Below, one piece after another: positions 32,814 through 40,826 of a stretch of DNA of 42,233 nt. The translations under genes and the position numbers were made by a program. The stretch lies in the NCBI GenBank assembly GCA_046756445.1, contig JBHHWI010000014.1, positions 1-42,233 on the forward strand, given 5' to 3'. The stretch is from JACZWL01 sp046756445. Its GTDB lineage: Bacteria; Pseudomonadota; Gammaproteobacteria; Steroidobacterales; Woeseiaceae. Position 1 is the stretch's first letter, and each line of letters opens with the position of its first letter. Below the pieces are notes generated by a model. It ran no database searches, was not told where the DNA came from, and was given only the letters and a program-made list of their open reading frames with translations.

Positions 32814-34514
32814 ATGCTCAGAAGCCTGCAGATTAGAAACTTTGCAATTATCGATCAGGTGGAAGTCGAGTTCGACAAGGGCATGACTGTGCTGACCGGA
32901 GAGACGGGCGCCGGCAAATCGATACTGGTCGACGCACTGGGGCTCGTTCTGGGGGAACGCGGCCGGAACGGCCTGGTCCGGGGCAGCGCGCCTCGAGCTG
33001 AATTCAGCGCCGAATTCGCTCTGGAGGACCTGCCTGAGGCGAAGTCCTGGCTCGCCGATCAGACGCTCGACCAGCACGGCGAATGTGTCGTCCGCCGCGT
33101 CATCACCTCCGACGGGCGTTCGCGCGTGTTTATCAACGGAAGTGCCGTGTCGGTGCAGACCTTAAAGAGACTCGGAGAACAGCTGCTGGATATCCACGGG
33201 CAACATTTTCATCAATCGCTCGCCCGGCGTGACGTTCAGCGCAACTTGCTGGACCATTTCGGCGGCCTGACCGAGCAGCGCAGCAAAACAGAACTGGATT
33301 ACGGGACCTGGCAGTCAGTCGGCCTCGAGCTTCAGGAACTCGAGGCTGCCGATGCCGACCGGGACTCACGCCTGGATCTCCTGCAGTTTCAGCTCAGCGA
33401 ACTCGATGCGCTGGAGATACAGCCCGGCGAAACGGACGATCTGCACGCAGAAAGACGGAGACTGCAGAATTCCGGCCGGCTGGCGGATGGCGTATCCGGG
33501 ATTCTCGAGAGCGTTTACGACAGTGACACGAACAGCGCTCAGAGCCGGCTTGCCGACGCCTGCCGTATCCTGGAGACGATCAGTTCATACGATCCGCAAC
33601 TCGAACCGGTTCTGGCACTGCTTCAGGAAGCCAACATACAGATCAGCGAAGCCACCGATATTTTGCGGCGATACGCGGACACCATCGAGATGGACCCGGC
33701 GCGCCGCGACTGGGTCGAGGAGCGGCTGAATGCAATCCAGTCCGTGGCTCGCAAACACCGCGTCGAGCCCGATGCGCTGACAGAGGTTCATGCGCGGATT
33801 CGCACGCAACTTAGTGATCTGCGGAATGCCGAGATGCGTGGCGCAGACCTCGCCGAGAAATGCAGGAAAGCTGCGGAGTCTTTTCGCAAGAATGCAAAAA
33901 AACTGTCGATCGCCAGAAAGAAGGCGGCCGTCGGCTTGTCTTCCGCAGTGACGGAAACGATGGCCGGACTGGGGATGCCGGGCGGCAGATTCGAAGCCTC
34001 GGTCACCGATTGTGGGGAAGGCAATGAAAAGTACCACGGCATCGACCTGATCGAGTTCCTGATCAGCGCAAATCCCGGGCAGCCTCCCATGCCGCTGGCC
34101 AGAATAGCTTCGGGTGGCGAGCTGTCGAGAATGGGTCTCGCCATTCAGGTGATTGCCAGCGGAGGTAACATGATCCCGACCTTGGTCTTCGACGAGGTCG
34201 ACAGTGGGATTGGCGGGGGTATCGCAGAGATGGTCGGCCGCCGGCTCAACCAGCTCGGCGAGAACCGCCAGGTACTGTGCGTAACTCACCTGCCGCAGGT
34301 CGCGAGCGTCGCCGACAATCACTATCGAATAAACAAGATCAGCGACGGCAAAACAACAAGAATCGGCGTGAACCGGTTAGCCGGCGATGAAAGGGTCGAA
34401 GAGCTTGCGAGAATGTTGGGTGGCGTCTCTATTACGCAGAAGACCAGAGAGCACGCGGCGGAAATGCTCAGGTCGGGATCGCGCGCCGGACACGGCAGGA
34501 AAGAAACCGCTTGA
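32814..34514 (+). CDS. recN: DNA repair protein RecN
   Basis: This 566-residue SMC-like ATPase acts in double-strand break repair. Walker A GETGAGKS is at 29-36. A long central coiled-coil region follows, then the ABC signature ARIASGGELSRMGLA and Walker B LVFDEVDSGIGG near the C-terminus. ATG with GGAGA upstream. It ends 3 bp from the stop of fur, tail to tail. SOS control would be expected, but it is read from the nadK side and no LexA box was found in the short gap. Confidence 0.97.
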   Translation: MLRSLQIRNFAIIDQVEVEFDKGMTVLTGETGAGKSILVDALGLVLGERGRNGLVRGSAPRAEFSAEFALEDLPEAKSWLADQTLDQHGECVVRRVITSDGRSRVFINGSAVSVQTLKRLGEQLLDIHGQHFHQSLARRDVQRNLLDHFGGLTEQRSKTELDYGTWQSVGLELQELEAADADRDSRLDLLQFQLSELDALEIQPGETDDLHAERRRLQNSGRLADGVSGILESVYDSDTNSAQSRLADACRILETISSYDPQLEPVLALLQEANIQISEATDILRRYADTIEMDPARRDWVEERLNAIQSVARKHRVEPDALTEVHARIRTQLSDLRNAEMRGADLAEKCRKAAESFRKNAKKLSIARKKAAVGLSSAVTETMAGLGMPGGRFEASVTDCGEGNEKYHGIDLIEFLISANPGQPPMPLARIASGGELSRMGLAIQVIASGGNMIPTLVFDEVDSGIGGGIAEMVGRRLNQLGENRQVLCVTHLPQVASVADNHYRINKISDGKTTRIGVNRLAGDERVEELARMLGGVSITQKTREHAAEMLRSGSRAGHGRKETA

Positions 34515-34517
34515 GGT

Positions 34518-34928
34518 TCAGGAATCGCTGATCGGTCTCACGTACAGAACAAGGCTGTGATCGATGATTTCGAAGTTGTGTTCTCTTGCGATTTCGTGCT
34601 GCAGGCGCTCGATTTCCTCATTAATGAATTCGACAACCTCTCCCGTTTCCACGCACACCATGTGGTCGTGATGTTCGCCCTCGTCCATTTCGAATACCGA
34701 ATGCCCGCTTTCGAAATTGTGGCGAGTAACGAGTCCGGCGGTCTCGAATTGGGTGAGGACCCGATATACGGTTGCAAGACCGATATCCTCGCCCATGTCG
34801 AGTAATTCCCTATAAATATCCTCCGCACTCAGATGACGCCGCTCGCTCTTTTCGAGAATCTCGAGAATCTTGAGTCTCGGTAGCGTGACCTTCAGGCCGG
34901 CTTTTCTCAGATCGTGACGTTGCAACAT
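34518..34928 (-). CDS. fur: Ferric uptake regulator Fur
   Basis: This 136-residue iron-sensing repressor has an N-terminal winged helix (RKAGLKVTLPRLKILEILE, TVYRVLTQFETAGLV) and a metal-binding dimer domain with EHHDH at 85-89. The structural CxxC of E. coli Fur is reduced to C92 and T95, and the C-terminal cysteines are missing, as in Pseudomonas Fur. I take the ATG at 34928; a TTG at 34985 would add 19 residues. It is divergent from bamE. Confidence 0.95.
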   Translation of the reverse strand: MLQRHDLRKAGLKVTLPRLKILEILEKSERRHLSAEDIYRELLDMGEDIGLATVYRVLTQFETAGLVTRHNFESGHSVFEMDEGEHHDHMVCVETGEVVEFINEEIERLQHEIAREHNFEIIDHSLVLYVRPISDS

Positions 34929-35095
34929 TCGGTGGGTCTCGCTGTGCTCGGTGCCGGATCGGCTGGCTACCGCGGGGGTAGTCAAGCAGGTATCATTCGC
35001 GCCTATTATGGCCCAGTTGAACCGACCGCTCCACCGCCAGTCAAATCACCATTCGCGACGCCCGACTTCATAATCGATACTAAATCAATAGCTTA
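34929..35095. other. fur-bamE divergent intergenic region
   Basis: This 167 bp region must hold promoters for both genes. On the plus strand TTGAAC (35017-35022) and TCAAAT (35041-35046), 18 bp apart, could serve bamE. For fur no good pair is seen. I found no match to the 19 bp Fur box. Confidence 0.35.
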
Positions 35096-35422
35096 ATGCG
35101 AAAACTACTCGTATCAGTCTGCCTGCTCGCGCTCCTTCCAGCGGCCACGGCGTGTGTCTACCAGGCGAGTCTCTCGCAGGGCAACTTCCTCAAGCAGGAG
35201 GATCTCGATCAGGTCGACGTGGGCATGACGCGAAGTCAGGTCCGCTTTCTGCTCGGCACGCCGATGATAGACGACCCGTTCCATGAAGACCGCTGGGATT
35301 ACGTCTACTATCTCAAGATCGGCCGGGACGACGCCGTCTTCAAACGCTGGGTGTCCGTCTACTTTGACGGCGACAAGGTTCGTGAGATCGTCGACGGCCA
35401 GGAGCTCAATCCGAATCTTTAG
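35096..35422 (+). CDS. bamE: Outer membrane assembly lipoprotein BamE
   Basis: This 108-residue outer-membrane lipoprotein of the BAM complex stabilises BamD-BamA contact. A signal peptide ends at C20 (PAATAC, a weak lipobox). QGNFLKQEDLDQVDVGMTRS, QVRFLLGTPMI and DPFHEDRWDYVYYL are family signatures. It converges with rnfH, sharing 17 bp at the ends. Its place next to fur and recN is conserved. Confidence 0.96.
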   Translation: MRKLLVSVCLLALLPAATACVYQASLSQGNFLKQEDLDQVDVGMTRSQVRFLLGTPMIDDPFHEDRWDYVYYLKIGRDDAVFKRWVSVYFDGDKVREIVDGQELNPNL

Positions 35423-35720
35423 GTTCGCCGTCATTCGCCCGCCCCATCGATCGCCCGATTGCCGCTAGTTTCCGTCTCGCCTCTCGCGGGTCCATGGACA
35501 ACGGCCTGTACAGCTCGACACGATCTCCCTCCTGTAACAGATGCTCGCGCCCTACGGGATTGCCCCATATGCCGGCCTGACAAGAGGAAATATCAACATC
35601 CGGAAACTTCTCGGCGACCCCCGATTGAGCAATGGCCGCCGCGACGGTTGTCCCATCGTCCACCGTCAGTAAAATCAGCTCCTGCCTCTGAGGCAGTGCG
35701 AAAACGACCTCGATCTTCAC
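35406..35720 (-). CDS. rnfH: RnfH family ubiquitin-fold protein
   Basis: This 104-residue member of the RnfH/UPF0125 family has an unknown biochemical role. The N-terminal MKIEVVFALPQRQELILLTV, the DISSCQAGIWGNPV stretch and the DRVELYRPLSMDPREARRK end identify it. GTG start, 3 bp after ratA. Its end overlaps bamE on the other strand. Confidence 0.93.
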   Translation of the reverse strand: MKIEVVFALPQRQELILLTVDDGTTVAAAIAQSGVAEKFPDVDISSCQAGIWGNPVGREHLLQEGDRVELYRPLSMDPREARRKLAAIGRSMGRANDGEPKDSD

Positions 35721-35723
35721 TAT

Positions 35724-36161
35724 CTAGCGTTTGCCAAAGACAGTCTGTGCACGCCGCGTAAATGCATCGACCAGCGAATTGCAGGTCTCTTCGAAATACG
35801 CGCCGAACATCATGTCCACGAGCATGCTCTCGAACTCGAAATCGAGCTGCAAGGCGACCTTGCATCCCTCCCGCCCGATCTCCGTAAACCGCCAGCCTCC
35901 CTGCAAATGTCGAAACGGACCGCCGATCAGCGCAATGTCGATCGATTCGTATTCGCGGCGCGTATTCAGGGTCGTGAAGTGATTACTCAGCGAGCCCCTG
36001 TGAAGCTCGAGCGTGGCTTCGACAGATTCGGCAGTACGGTTGCGCACCTCGGCATCATTGCACCAGGGAAGAAACTCGGGGTACGCCTCGACGTCGTCGA
36101 CCAGGACGAACATCTCGCGAGAGCTATAGGGAACAAGAGCGCTGCGATTAACCCTGCGCAC
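35724..36161 (-). CDS. ratA: RatA family protein (START-like)
   Basis: This 145-residue START/cyclase-like protein belongs to the group of E. coli RatA (toxin that blocks 70S formation) and yeast Coq10 (ubiquinone binding). The start VNRSALVPYSSREMFVLVDD, then YPEFLPWCNDAEV, is typical. GTG start at 36161; 3 bp after the symporter gene, so probably transcribed with it. In E. coli ratA-rnfH lies directly beside smpB; here a transporter gene intervenes. Confidence 0.93.
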   Translation of the reverse strand: MRRVNRSALVPYSSREMFVLVDDVEAYPEFLPWCNDAEVRNRTAESVEATLELHRGSLSNHFTTLNTRREYESIDIALIGGPFRHLQGGWRFTEIGREGCKVALQLDFEFESMLVDMMFGAYFEETCNSLVDAFTRRAQTVFGKR

Positions 36162-36164
36162 GGA

Positions 36165-37559
36165 TCAGCCGGCAAATTCGGGCAACAGGCCGACTGCCTT
36201 CAGGAATACGAACAGTATCGCAAGCGGCGCGACGAACCGGGCCAGCAAGCGCCAGAGCCGATAAAGCGTGCCGGTGCTGCCGAGTTCTTCTGCGGTCGAG
36301 TTGCGGCACATGACCCAGGCAGCGAATACCGTAATGAACACACCGCCTATCGGCAGCATGATGTTGCTGGTCAGGTGGTCGATGTTGTCGAAGATCGTGC
36401 CCTTGTAAAAAGTGACGTCGGACAACACGTTGAATGACAACACGGTGCCGAACCCGACCGCCCATATCAGCAAGCCGACGATCATGGCCGCCGGGGCGCG
36501 CATTTGGCCGTAATGTTCCACCAGGAAGGCCACGGCCGGCTCCATGAGACCGATGGCGGACGTCCATGCGGCGAAGGTGAGCAGTACGAAGAACAATGTC
36601 GCGAAAAACACGCCGCCCGACATCCGGCCGAATGCCAGGGGCAGGGTGTCGAAGACCAGGCCCGGACCCTCAGCCGGATCCAGTCCGTTGGCGAACACGA
36701 GAGGAAAAATCACCAGCCCGGCAAGGATCGCAATCAGGGTATCGGCGACTACGACGGCCGCAGACGAGGCGGTTATCGACGTCTCCTGCGGCAGGTAGGC
36801 GCCATATGCCATGATCGCCCCAATGCCGATACTCAGGGTAAAAAACGCCTGGCCCATCGCAACCAGCACGCTGTCCCAGGTGAGCTTGTCGAAATCGGGA
36901 GTGAACATGAACGCCAGACCCTCGGCAAAATGCCCGGAGTTGACCGAATACCCGAGGAGCGCCAGCATCAGCAACAACAGCGCAGGCACCATGAATCGGA
37001 CCGCCTGCTCGAGACCGCGCTCGACGCCGCGCGCGACGACAATTACTCCGAGGGCCATGAACACCGTGTGACTGGCCGCGACCAGCCGCCAGTCGCCGAC
37101 AAACCCGGCGAACTGAGCGCCGACTTCCGCCGCCGTCGCCCCGGCGAAGACACCGGTAACGCTCTTGACCACATAGGCCAATGTCCAGCCGGCGATCACG
37201 CTGTAATAGGAAAGGATAAGGACACCGGCCAGCACCCCCAGGAGTCCGACCAGCCGCCAGTGCCGGGAGCTGCCTTCTTCTTCCCCGAGCAGCGCCATGG
37301 TCGCCACCGGATTGCGTCTGCCTCGCCGGCCGATCAGGATCTCCGACATCATGACCGGCATGCCGATCAGGAACACACAAAGGAGATAGACCACGACAAA
37401 CGCACCGCCGCCGTTCTGTCCGGCAATATAGGGAAACTTCCAGATATTACCGAGACCGACCGCTGAGCCGGTCACGGCCAAAACAAAGGCCATTCGGGAT
37501 GACCAATGGCCGTGCAGGGATGTGCGTGATGCCTTGCCGGATGCCTTTTCGTTTAGCAT
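36165..37559 (-). CDS. Neurotransmitter:sodium symporter family transporter
   Basis: This 464-residue membrane protein has about 11-12 hydrophobic segments. WSSRMAFVLAVTGSAVGLGN followed by IWKFPYIAGQNGGGAF is the helix 1 signature that binds sodium and substrate in LeuT-type transporters. Such proteins take up amino acids or similar solutes with sodium; the substrate cannot be told from sequence. ATG start, divergent from smpB with 62 bp between them. Confidence 0.93.
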   Translation of the reverse strand: MLNEKASGKASRTSLHGHWSSRMAFVLAVTGSAVGLGNIWKFPYIAGQNGGGAFVVVYLLCVFLIGMPVMMSEILIGRRGRRNPVATMALLGEEEGSSRHWRLVGLLGVLAGVLILSYYSVIAGWTLAYVVKSVTGVFAGATAAEVGAQFAGFVGDWRLVAASHTVFMALGVIVVARGVERGLEQAVRFMVPALLLLMLALLGYSVNSGHFAEGLAFMFTPDFDKLTWDSVLVAMGQAFFTLSIGIGAIMAYGAYLPQETSITASSAAVVVADTLIAILAGLVIFPLVFANGLDPAEGPGLVFDTLPLAFGRMSGGVFFATLFFVLLTFAAWTSAIGLMEPAVAFLVEHYGQMRAPAAMIVGLLIWAVGFGTVLSFNVLSDVTFYKGTIFDNIDHLTSNIMLPIGGVFITVFAAWVMCRNSTAEELGSTGTLYRLWRLLARFVAPLAILFVFLKAVGLLPEFAG

Positions 37560-37621
37560 TCTTGTTCTCTGCGCGGCAGTAAAGCCCGCGATTTTGGATG
37601 AATTTGATAGCCCTTACAAGA

Positions 37622-38104
37622 ATGACCAAATCGAACGACAACAACGCAACACGGGCCAGGATCGCGGTCAACAAGAAGGCGCGGCACGACTACTTCATCG
37701 AGGAGACCTTCGAGGCGGGGCTTGCCCTCGAAGGCTGGGAGGTAAAGAGCCTGCGGGCCGGCCGGGCACAGCTGACCGAGAGCTATGTGCACATTCGGAA
37801 CGGCGAAGCCTGGCTTCTCGGCGCGCATATCTCGCCGCTCAACACGGCCTCCACCCATGTCAGGACCGACCCGACGCGAACCCGAAAACTGTTGATGCGC
37901 CGTCGTGAACTCGACCGCCTGACAGGCGCGGTGGAGCGCAAGGGCTACACGCTGGTCCCTTTGAACCTGCACTGGAGCCGCGGCCGCGCAAAACTCGATG
38001 TCGGACTTGCCAGGGGCAAGAAGCAACACGACAAGCGGGCCAGTGAGAAGGACAGGGACTGGCAGCGGCAAAAGGCCAGAATCCTCAAGTCATCAAACCT
38101 TTAA
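37622..38104 (+). CDS. smpB: SsrA-binding protein SmpB
   Basis: This 160-residue partner of tmRNA in trans-translation has the same length as the E. coli protein. NKKARHDYFIEETFEAGLAL and GWEVKSLRAGRAQL match the family. So do HWSRGRAKLDVGLARGKKQHDKR and the C-terminal tail that reads the empty A site. I choose the ATG at 37622; an ATG at 37598 would add eight atypical residues. ssrA lies 500 bp downstream. Confidence 0.96.
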   Translation: MTKSNDNNATRARIAVNKKARHDYFIEETFEAGLALEGWEVKSLRAGRAQLTESYVHIRNGEAWLLGAHISPLNTASTHVRTDPTRTRKLLMRRRELDRLTGAVERKGYTLVPLNLHWSRGRAKLDVGLARGKKQHDKRASEKDRDWQRQKARILKSSNL

Positions 38105-38108
38105 TAAC

Positions 38109-38128
38109 AGAAAGTTACAAAACTTTCT
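38109..38128. terminator. hairpin between smpB and the HxlR-type gene
   Basis: AGAAAGTT and AACTTTCT form a perfect 8 bp stem with an ACAA loop, 4 bp after the smpB stop and shared by the two convergent genes. The stem is AT-rich with no clear T run, so it is a weak bidirectional terminator at best. Confidence 0.4.
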
Positions 38129-38143
38129 TCGTCCAAATACTTA

Positions 38144-38470
38144 CTATAAATCCGGCCCCCGGAGATGATTCTCGGCCCAGTCGGCGATTGGCGCGATCGC
38201 CTTGAACAGCTGATCCCCGGCTGCCGTCAGGCGATAGCCGAGCCCGGGAATAGCCTCGACAAGCCCCAGGCGCCTTAGCTCGTGCAACCTTGCCTGCATG
38301 ACGCCCGGCGAAACCTCCCCGCAGGCCTGGCGCAAGGCCCTGAAATTGCGCGCTTCCGAGCGCAATTCCCAGACGACGCGTAAAGCCCAGCGACGCCCGA
38401 AATGATCGAGCGCGCTGGCCAGTTCCGCGCTGGTCCGTCGCTCCCTGATCGTCTGAATCCCTTTAGCCAT
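38144..38470 (-). CDS. HxlR-type winged-helix regulator
   Basis: This small transcription factor of about 108 residues has ALDHFGRRWALRVVWELRSE, then the recognition region EVSPGVMQARLHELRRLGLV and the wing PGLGYRLTAAG. These match the HxlR branch of the MarR-like fold. The only cysteine is C50; the N-terminal redox cysteine of sensors such as HypR is absent, so another signal is likely. I use the ATG at 38470; an ATG at 38515 adds 15 residues but lacks a ribosome-binding site. Targets are unknown. Confidence 0.8.
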   Translation of the reverse strand: MAKGIQTIRERRTSAELASALDHFGRRWALRVVWELRSEARNFRALRQACGEVSPGVMQARLHELRRLGLVEAIPGLGYRLTAAGDQLFKAIAPIADWAENHLRGPDL

Positions 38471-38517
38471 GCGGTGTTCGCTTATTGCTTCGGAATTAAT
38501 AGCAAGATAGCGCATTT

Positions 38518-38534
38518 GCTACGAATTTGGTAGC
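38518..38534. promoter_or_regulatory. candidate operator of the HxlR-type gene
   Basis: GCTAC and GTAGC face each other across 7 bp. Further TAGC motifs (TAGCAAGATAGC at 38500-38511) lie on the gene side. This resembles the short inverted repeats bound by HxlR-type dimers and may serve autoregulation. Confidence 0.35.
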
Positions 38535-38563
38535 ACAGAATCACAAATACGGGCAACTCCCGA

Positions 38564-38591
38564 TTGAAATCCGGGCTGCCGCCTTTACACT
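38564..38591 (+). promoter_or_regulatory. ssrA: sigma-70-type promoter of ssrA
   Basis: TTGAAA (38564-38569) and TACACT (38586-38591) are 16 bp apart. Mature tmRNA begins 13 bp after the -10 box, leaving a short leader for RNase P to remove. Confidence 0.55.
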
Positions 38592-38604
38592 AGGATTCGA
38601 TACC

Positions 38605-38965
38605 GGGGGCGACATGGCTTCGACGCGGGTCGCGAAACTCCGGGTGCATGCCGAGGGGCAGATCACCTCGTAAATCCAGCTGCAACACTTATAGTTGCCA
38701 ACGACGACAACTACGCACTAGCTGCTTAAAAAACAGCCTAGCGCCCTCTGCCCGGATGTGCTTGTGCGTCCGGATCACAGGGGTCACCGACACAAGACCG
38801 CGACGACGACTTGTTCAGGGTTTTTGTCGTTAAAACTTCACTGGACTGGCCATGGGTCTTCCCTGCCCGTCGGGTAGCTCATGGTAAGACTAAAGACGGA
38901 ATAAGCATGTAGACCCCGGTGCGGAGGGCTTGCGGACGCGGGTTCGATTCCCGCCGCCTCCACCA
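38605..38965 (+). ncRNA. ssrA: transfer-messenger RNA
   Basis: This 361-base one-piece tmRNA rescues stalled ribosomes with SmpB. The 5' end GGGGGCGACATGGCTTCGACG and 3' end GGTTCGATTCCCGCC-GCCTCCACCA form the tRNA-Ala-like part, with a 7 bp acceptor containing one G-U pair. GTGCATGCCGAGGGG is the conserved 5' helix region. The tag frame is at 38697-38729, and GTTAAAACTTCA and AGACTAAAGACGGAATAAGC match the later pseudoknot and helix regions. CCA is encoded, and a terminator follows. Confidence 0.97.
38697..38729 (+). CDS. tmRNA proteolysis tag ANDDNYALAA
   Basis: Codons GCC AAC GAC GAC AAC TAC GCA CTA GCT GCT then TAA encode ANDDNYALAA, appended to stalled proteins after the alanine carried by tmRNA. 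It differs from the E. coli tag ANDENYALAA by one residue. The end ALAA is the ClpXP/ClpAP degron. The upstream TATAGTT contains the resume-site consensus TAGT. Confidence 0.93.
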   Translation, partial: ANDDNYALAA

Positions 38966-38968
38966 GAC

Positions 38969-38998
38969 ACAAAGGTCGCCTTCAGGGCGGCCTTTTGT
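38969..38998. terminator. bidirectional terminator after ssrA
   Basis: ACAAAGGTCGCC, loop TTCA, and GGGCGGCCTTTTGT form a strong stem with a T run 4 bp after the tmRNA end. Read from the other strand it also ends in TTTGTG and can stop transcripts from the esterase gene. Confidence 0.85.
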
Positions 38999-39065
38999 CT
39001 GGTTGGTGTGGCTGAAAAGCCGCGGTGCGGAGGCACAAACTGGCGGACAGGCCGACGACGGATGT

Positions 39066-39860
39066 TCACTCCAGCGATTTCATATCCAGAAATCGAATCG
39101 CCTTGTCGAAATCCCGCCATTTCGGATTGCGGTGGGCCATATTGCGGATGATCATGAGCTTTGAATTGTCGACGCCGGCCTCCCGATAGGCCCGGAAGGC
39201 CTTTTTAGTCGGCTCGAGAGCCTGATCGTATGTCCCGGTTACGAATACGTAACGGTTGTTCCTTATCTGGTCCAGCCCGTCAGGCGTCTCCGTGCGCCAG
39301 AAGACTGCGCCGCAATTGAAGATTGCACCCCTGAACAGGCTCGGAAATTCGGCGGCAACCATGCTGGCAACCCTTCCGCCGCCGGAAAACCCGGTCAGAT
39401 AGACTCTCCCGGCGTCGGTCTCGTAATCCCTGTCGACCACGGCCGGGGCCGTGAGTGCGAACGCCATGCGTCGCGGAACCGGCACACGATTGCCGGAATC
39501 GTTGGCGCCGATCCAGATGAGATTGTGCTCGGCCATCAGCGGTTTCCATTGCCTGGGTATTTTTGCCGTTTGTTTGGGGCTGATATACACCATGATCCCG
39601 GCGGGGCGCTGGTGGCTGTACGACTCCGGGACGTACATCTGCCATGCAAGCGGTTCATCCACCGGGATAATGGTCTCGTACCGTGTCGCCGCCGGCCCGA
39701 GCAGTTCCCCGATCGTGAACGACACGTTGAATTCGCCGGTGCGCGCCGTTACGTTGGGCAGGGCATCCTCTGATGACCGGGCGATTGCCTCTTCGGCGCG
39801 GGAATCGTCCTGTCCCAGGAGGATGATGGCTAGCAAGAGTGCGAATCTGGAAGAAGTCAT
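39066..39860 (-). CDS. Secreted alpha/beta-hydrolase, esterase-like
   Basis: This protein has 264 residues. A hydrophobic N-terminus (about 5-16) and SRA-EE near residue 23 look like a signal peptide. GFSGGG with S159 is the nucleophile elbow; H243 (NMAHRNP) and an aspartate near D212 (TGTYDQ) could complete the triad. YVPESYSHQRPAGIMVYI resembles the polyhydroxybutyrate depolymerase and feruloyl esterase group (LpqC-like), but the substrate is unknown. Its ATG shares two bases with the ATG of the divergent pirin gene and has no clear ribosome-binding site. Confidence 0.75.
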   Translation of the reverse strand: MTSSRFALLLAIILLGQDDSRAEEAIARSSEDALPNVTARTGEFNVSFTIGELLGPAATRYETIIPVDEPLAWQMYVPESYSHQRPAGIMVYISPKQTAKIPRQWKPLMAEHNLIWIGANDSGNRVPVPRRMAFALTAPAVVDRDYETDAGRVYLTGFSGGGRVASMVAAEFPSLFRGAIFNCGAVFWRTETPDGLDQIRNNRYVFVTGTYDQALEPTKKAFRAYREAGVDNSKLMIIRNMAHRNPKWRDFDKAIRFLDMKSLE

Positions 39861-40731
39861 GGCGAATTCAGCTCGAACGACCAGACTGCGGCCTGTTCAA
39901 AGAATAACATCGGGCGTGCCCGCTGCGGACGGTGCCGGCGTGCAGATGACCCGGCTGATCGGAACGCGGGAGCTGGATCACGTCGATCCCTTTCTGTTAC
40001 TGGACGTGTTTCAGACAGCGAACCCGGATGACTACAGTGCAGGCTTTCCCTCCCATCCGCACCGGGGATTCGAGGCGGTGACCTACATGTTCGCCGGGCG
40101 AATGCGGCACAAGGACAATGCCGGCAACGAGGGCGTTATCGAATCCGGGGGTGTGCAATGGATGACCGCAGGCCGCGGCATCGTGCATTCCGAGATGCCC
40201 GAGCAGCAAGACGGGCTCATGTGGGGCACGCAACTCTGGATCAACCTTCCGGCCTCGGAAAAAATGACTGCGCCGGCTTACCGGGACTTCGCCGAGGCGG
40301 AATTGCCGGCTGAAAGAAGAGCCGGCGATGTGGATATCCGGGTCATCGCCGGCACAACCGTTGAGGGCACGGCGGGCGCAGTGACGAATCGTCCGACCGA
40401 CCCGCTCTATCTCGATGTGCGGCTGCCGGCGGATGCCAGATTAGCCGAAGCGGTCCCTGCAAGCCACGCCGCCATCGTCTTTGTCACCGAAGGATCGGTA
40501 GCGGTGGCGACCCGGGAACCTGACGGCGCGACCACAGTTGAGGCTGGCAGCCTGGCCGTCCTGGGTGACGGGGATGCCGTCGAGTTGAGCGGCAAGGCGC
40601 CGGCCAGCCGGCTGCTGCTGATTGCCGGTCGCGTGCTGGGCGAGCCGATCTCGCGCGGCGGCCCGTTCGTCATGAATACTGAAGCCGAGATCAAACAGGC
40701 ATTTTCCGACTACCGGTCGGGAAAGCTCTGA
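39859..40731 (+). CDS. Pirin family protein
   Basis: This 290-residue bicupin protein has the four iron ligands of pirins: H66 and H68 in SHPHRGFE, and H110 and E112 in GIVHSEMPE. Bacterial pirins such as YhhW have quercetin 2,3-dioxygenase activity in vitro; the role in the cell is unclear. DPFLLLDVF and GVQWMTAGRGIVHSEMP are signatures. I choose the ATG at 39859, with GGAAG 5 bp upstream. The open frame extends further 5' but only through the antisense of the esterase gene. Confidence 0.92.
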   Translation: MANSARTTRLRPVQRITSGVPAADGAGVQMTRLIGTRELDHVDPFLLLDVFQTANPDDYSAGFPSHPHRGFEAVTYMFAGRMRHKDNAGNEGVIESGGVQWMTAGRGIVHSEMPEQQDGLMWGTQLWINLPASEKMTAPAYRDFAEAELPAERRAGDVDIRVIAGTTVEGTAGAVTNRPTDPLYLDVRLPADARLAEAVPASHAAIVFVTEGSVAVATREPDGATTVEAGSLAVLGDGDAVELSGKAPASRLLLIAGRVLGEPISRGGPFVMNTEAEIKQAFSDYRSGKL

Positions 40732-40826
40732 TCGTGATGACTCGGATCCGATTGCATCGACCGGTTGAGCTCGCAATCGAAGGCAGACAGTCAGCGGAAG
40801 GCAAGCGTTAGCGTTATCCTGTCTGC

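Noticed and set aside
32049..33077. 342-codon minus-strand open frame over nadK and recN
   Set aside because: It spans the junction of two clear genes on the other strand and has no ribosome-binding site or known motif.
34929..35095. Fur box in the fur-bamE gap
   Set aside because: Short AT-rich pieces such as CATAATCGATACTAAA are present, but no stretch resembles GATAATGATAATCATTATC over its length.
39451..39858. 5' extension of the pirin frame
   Set aside because: It is antisense to the esterase gene and has no pirin similarity; the ATG at 39859 has a good ribosome-binding site.
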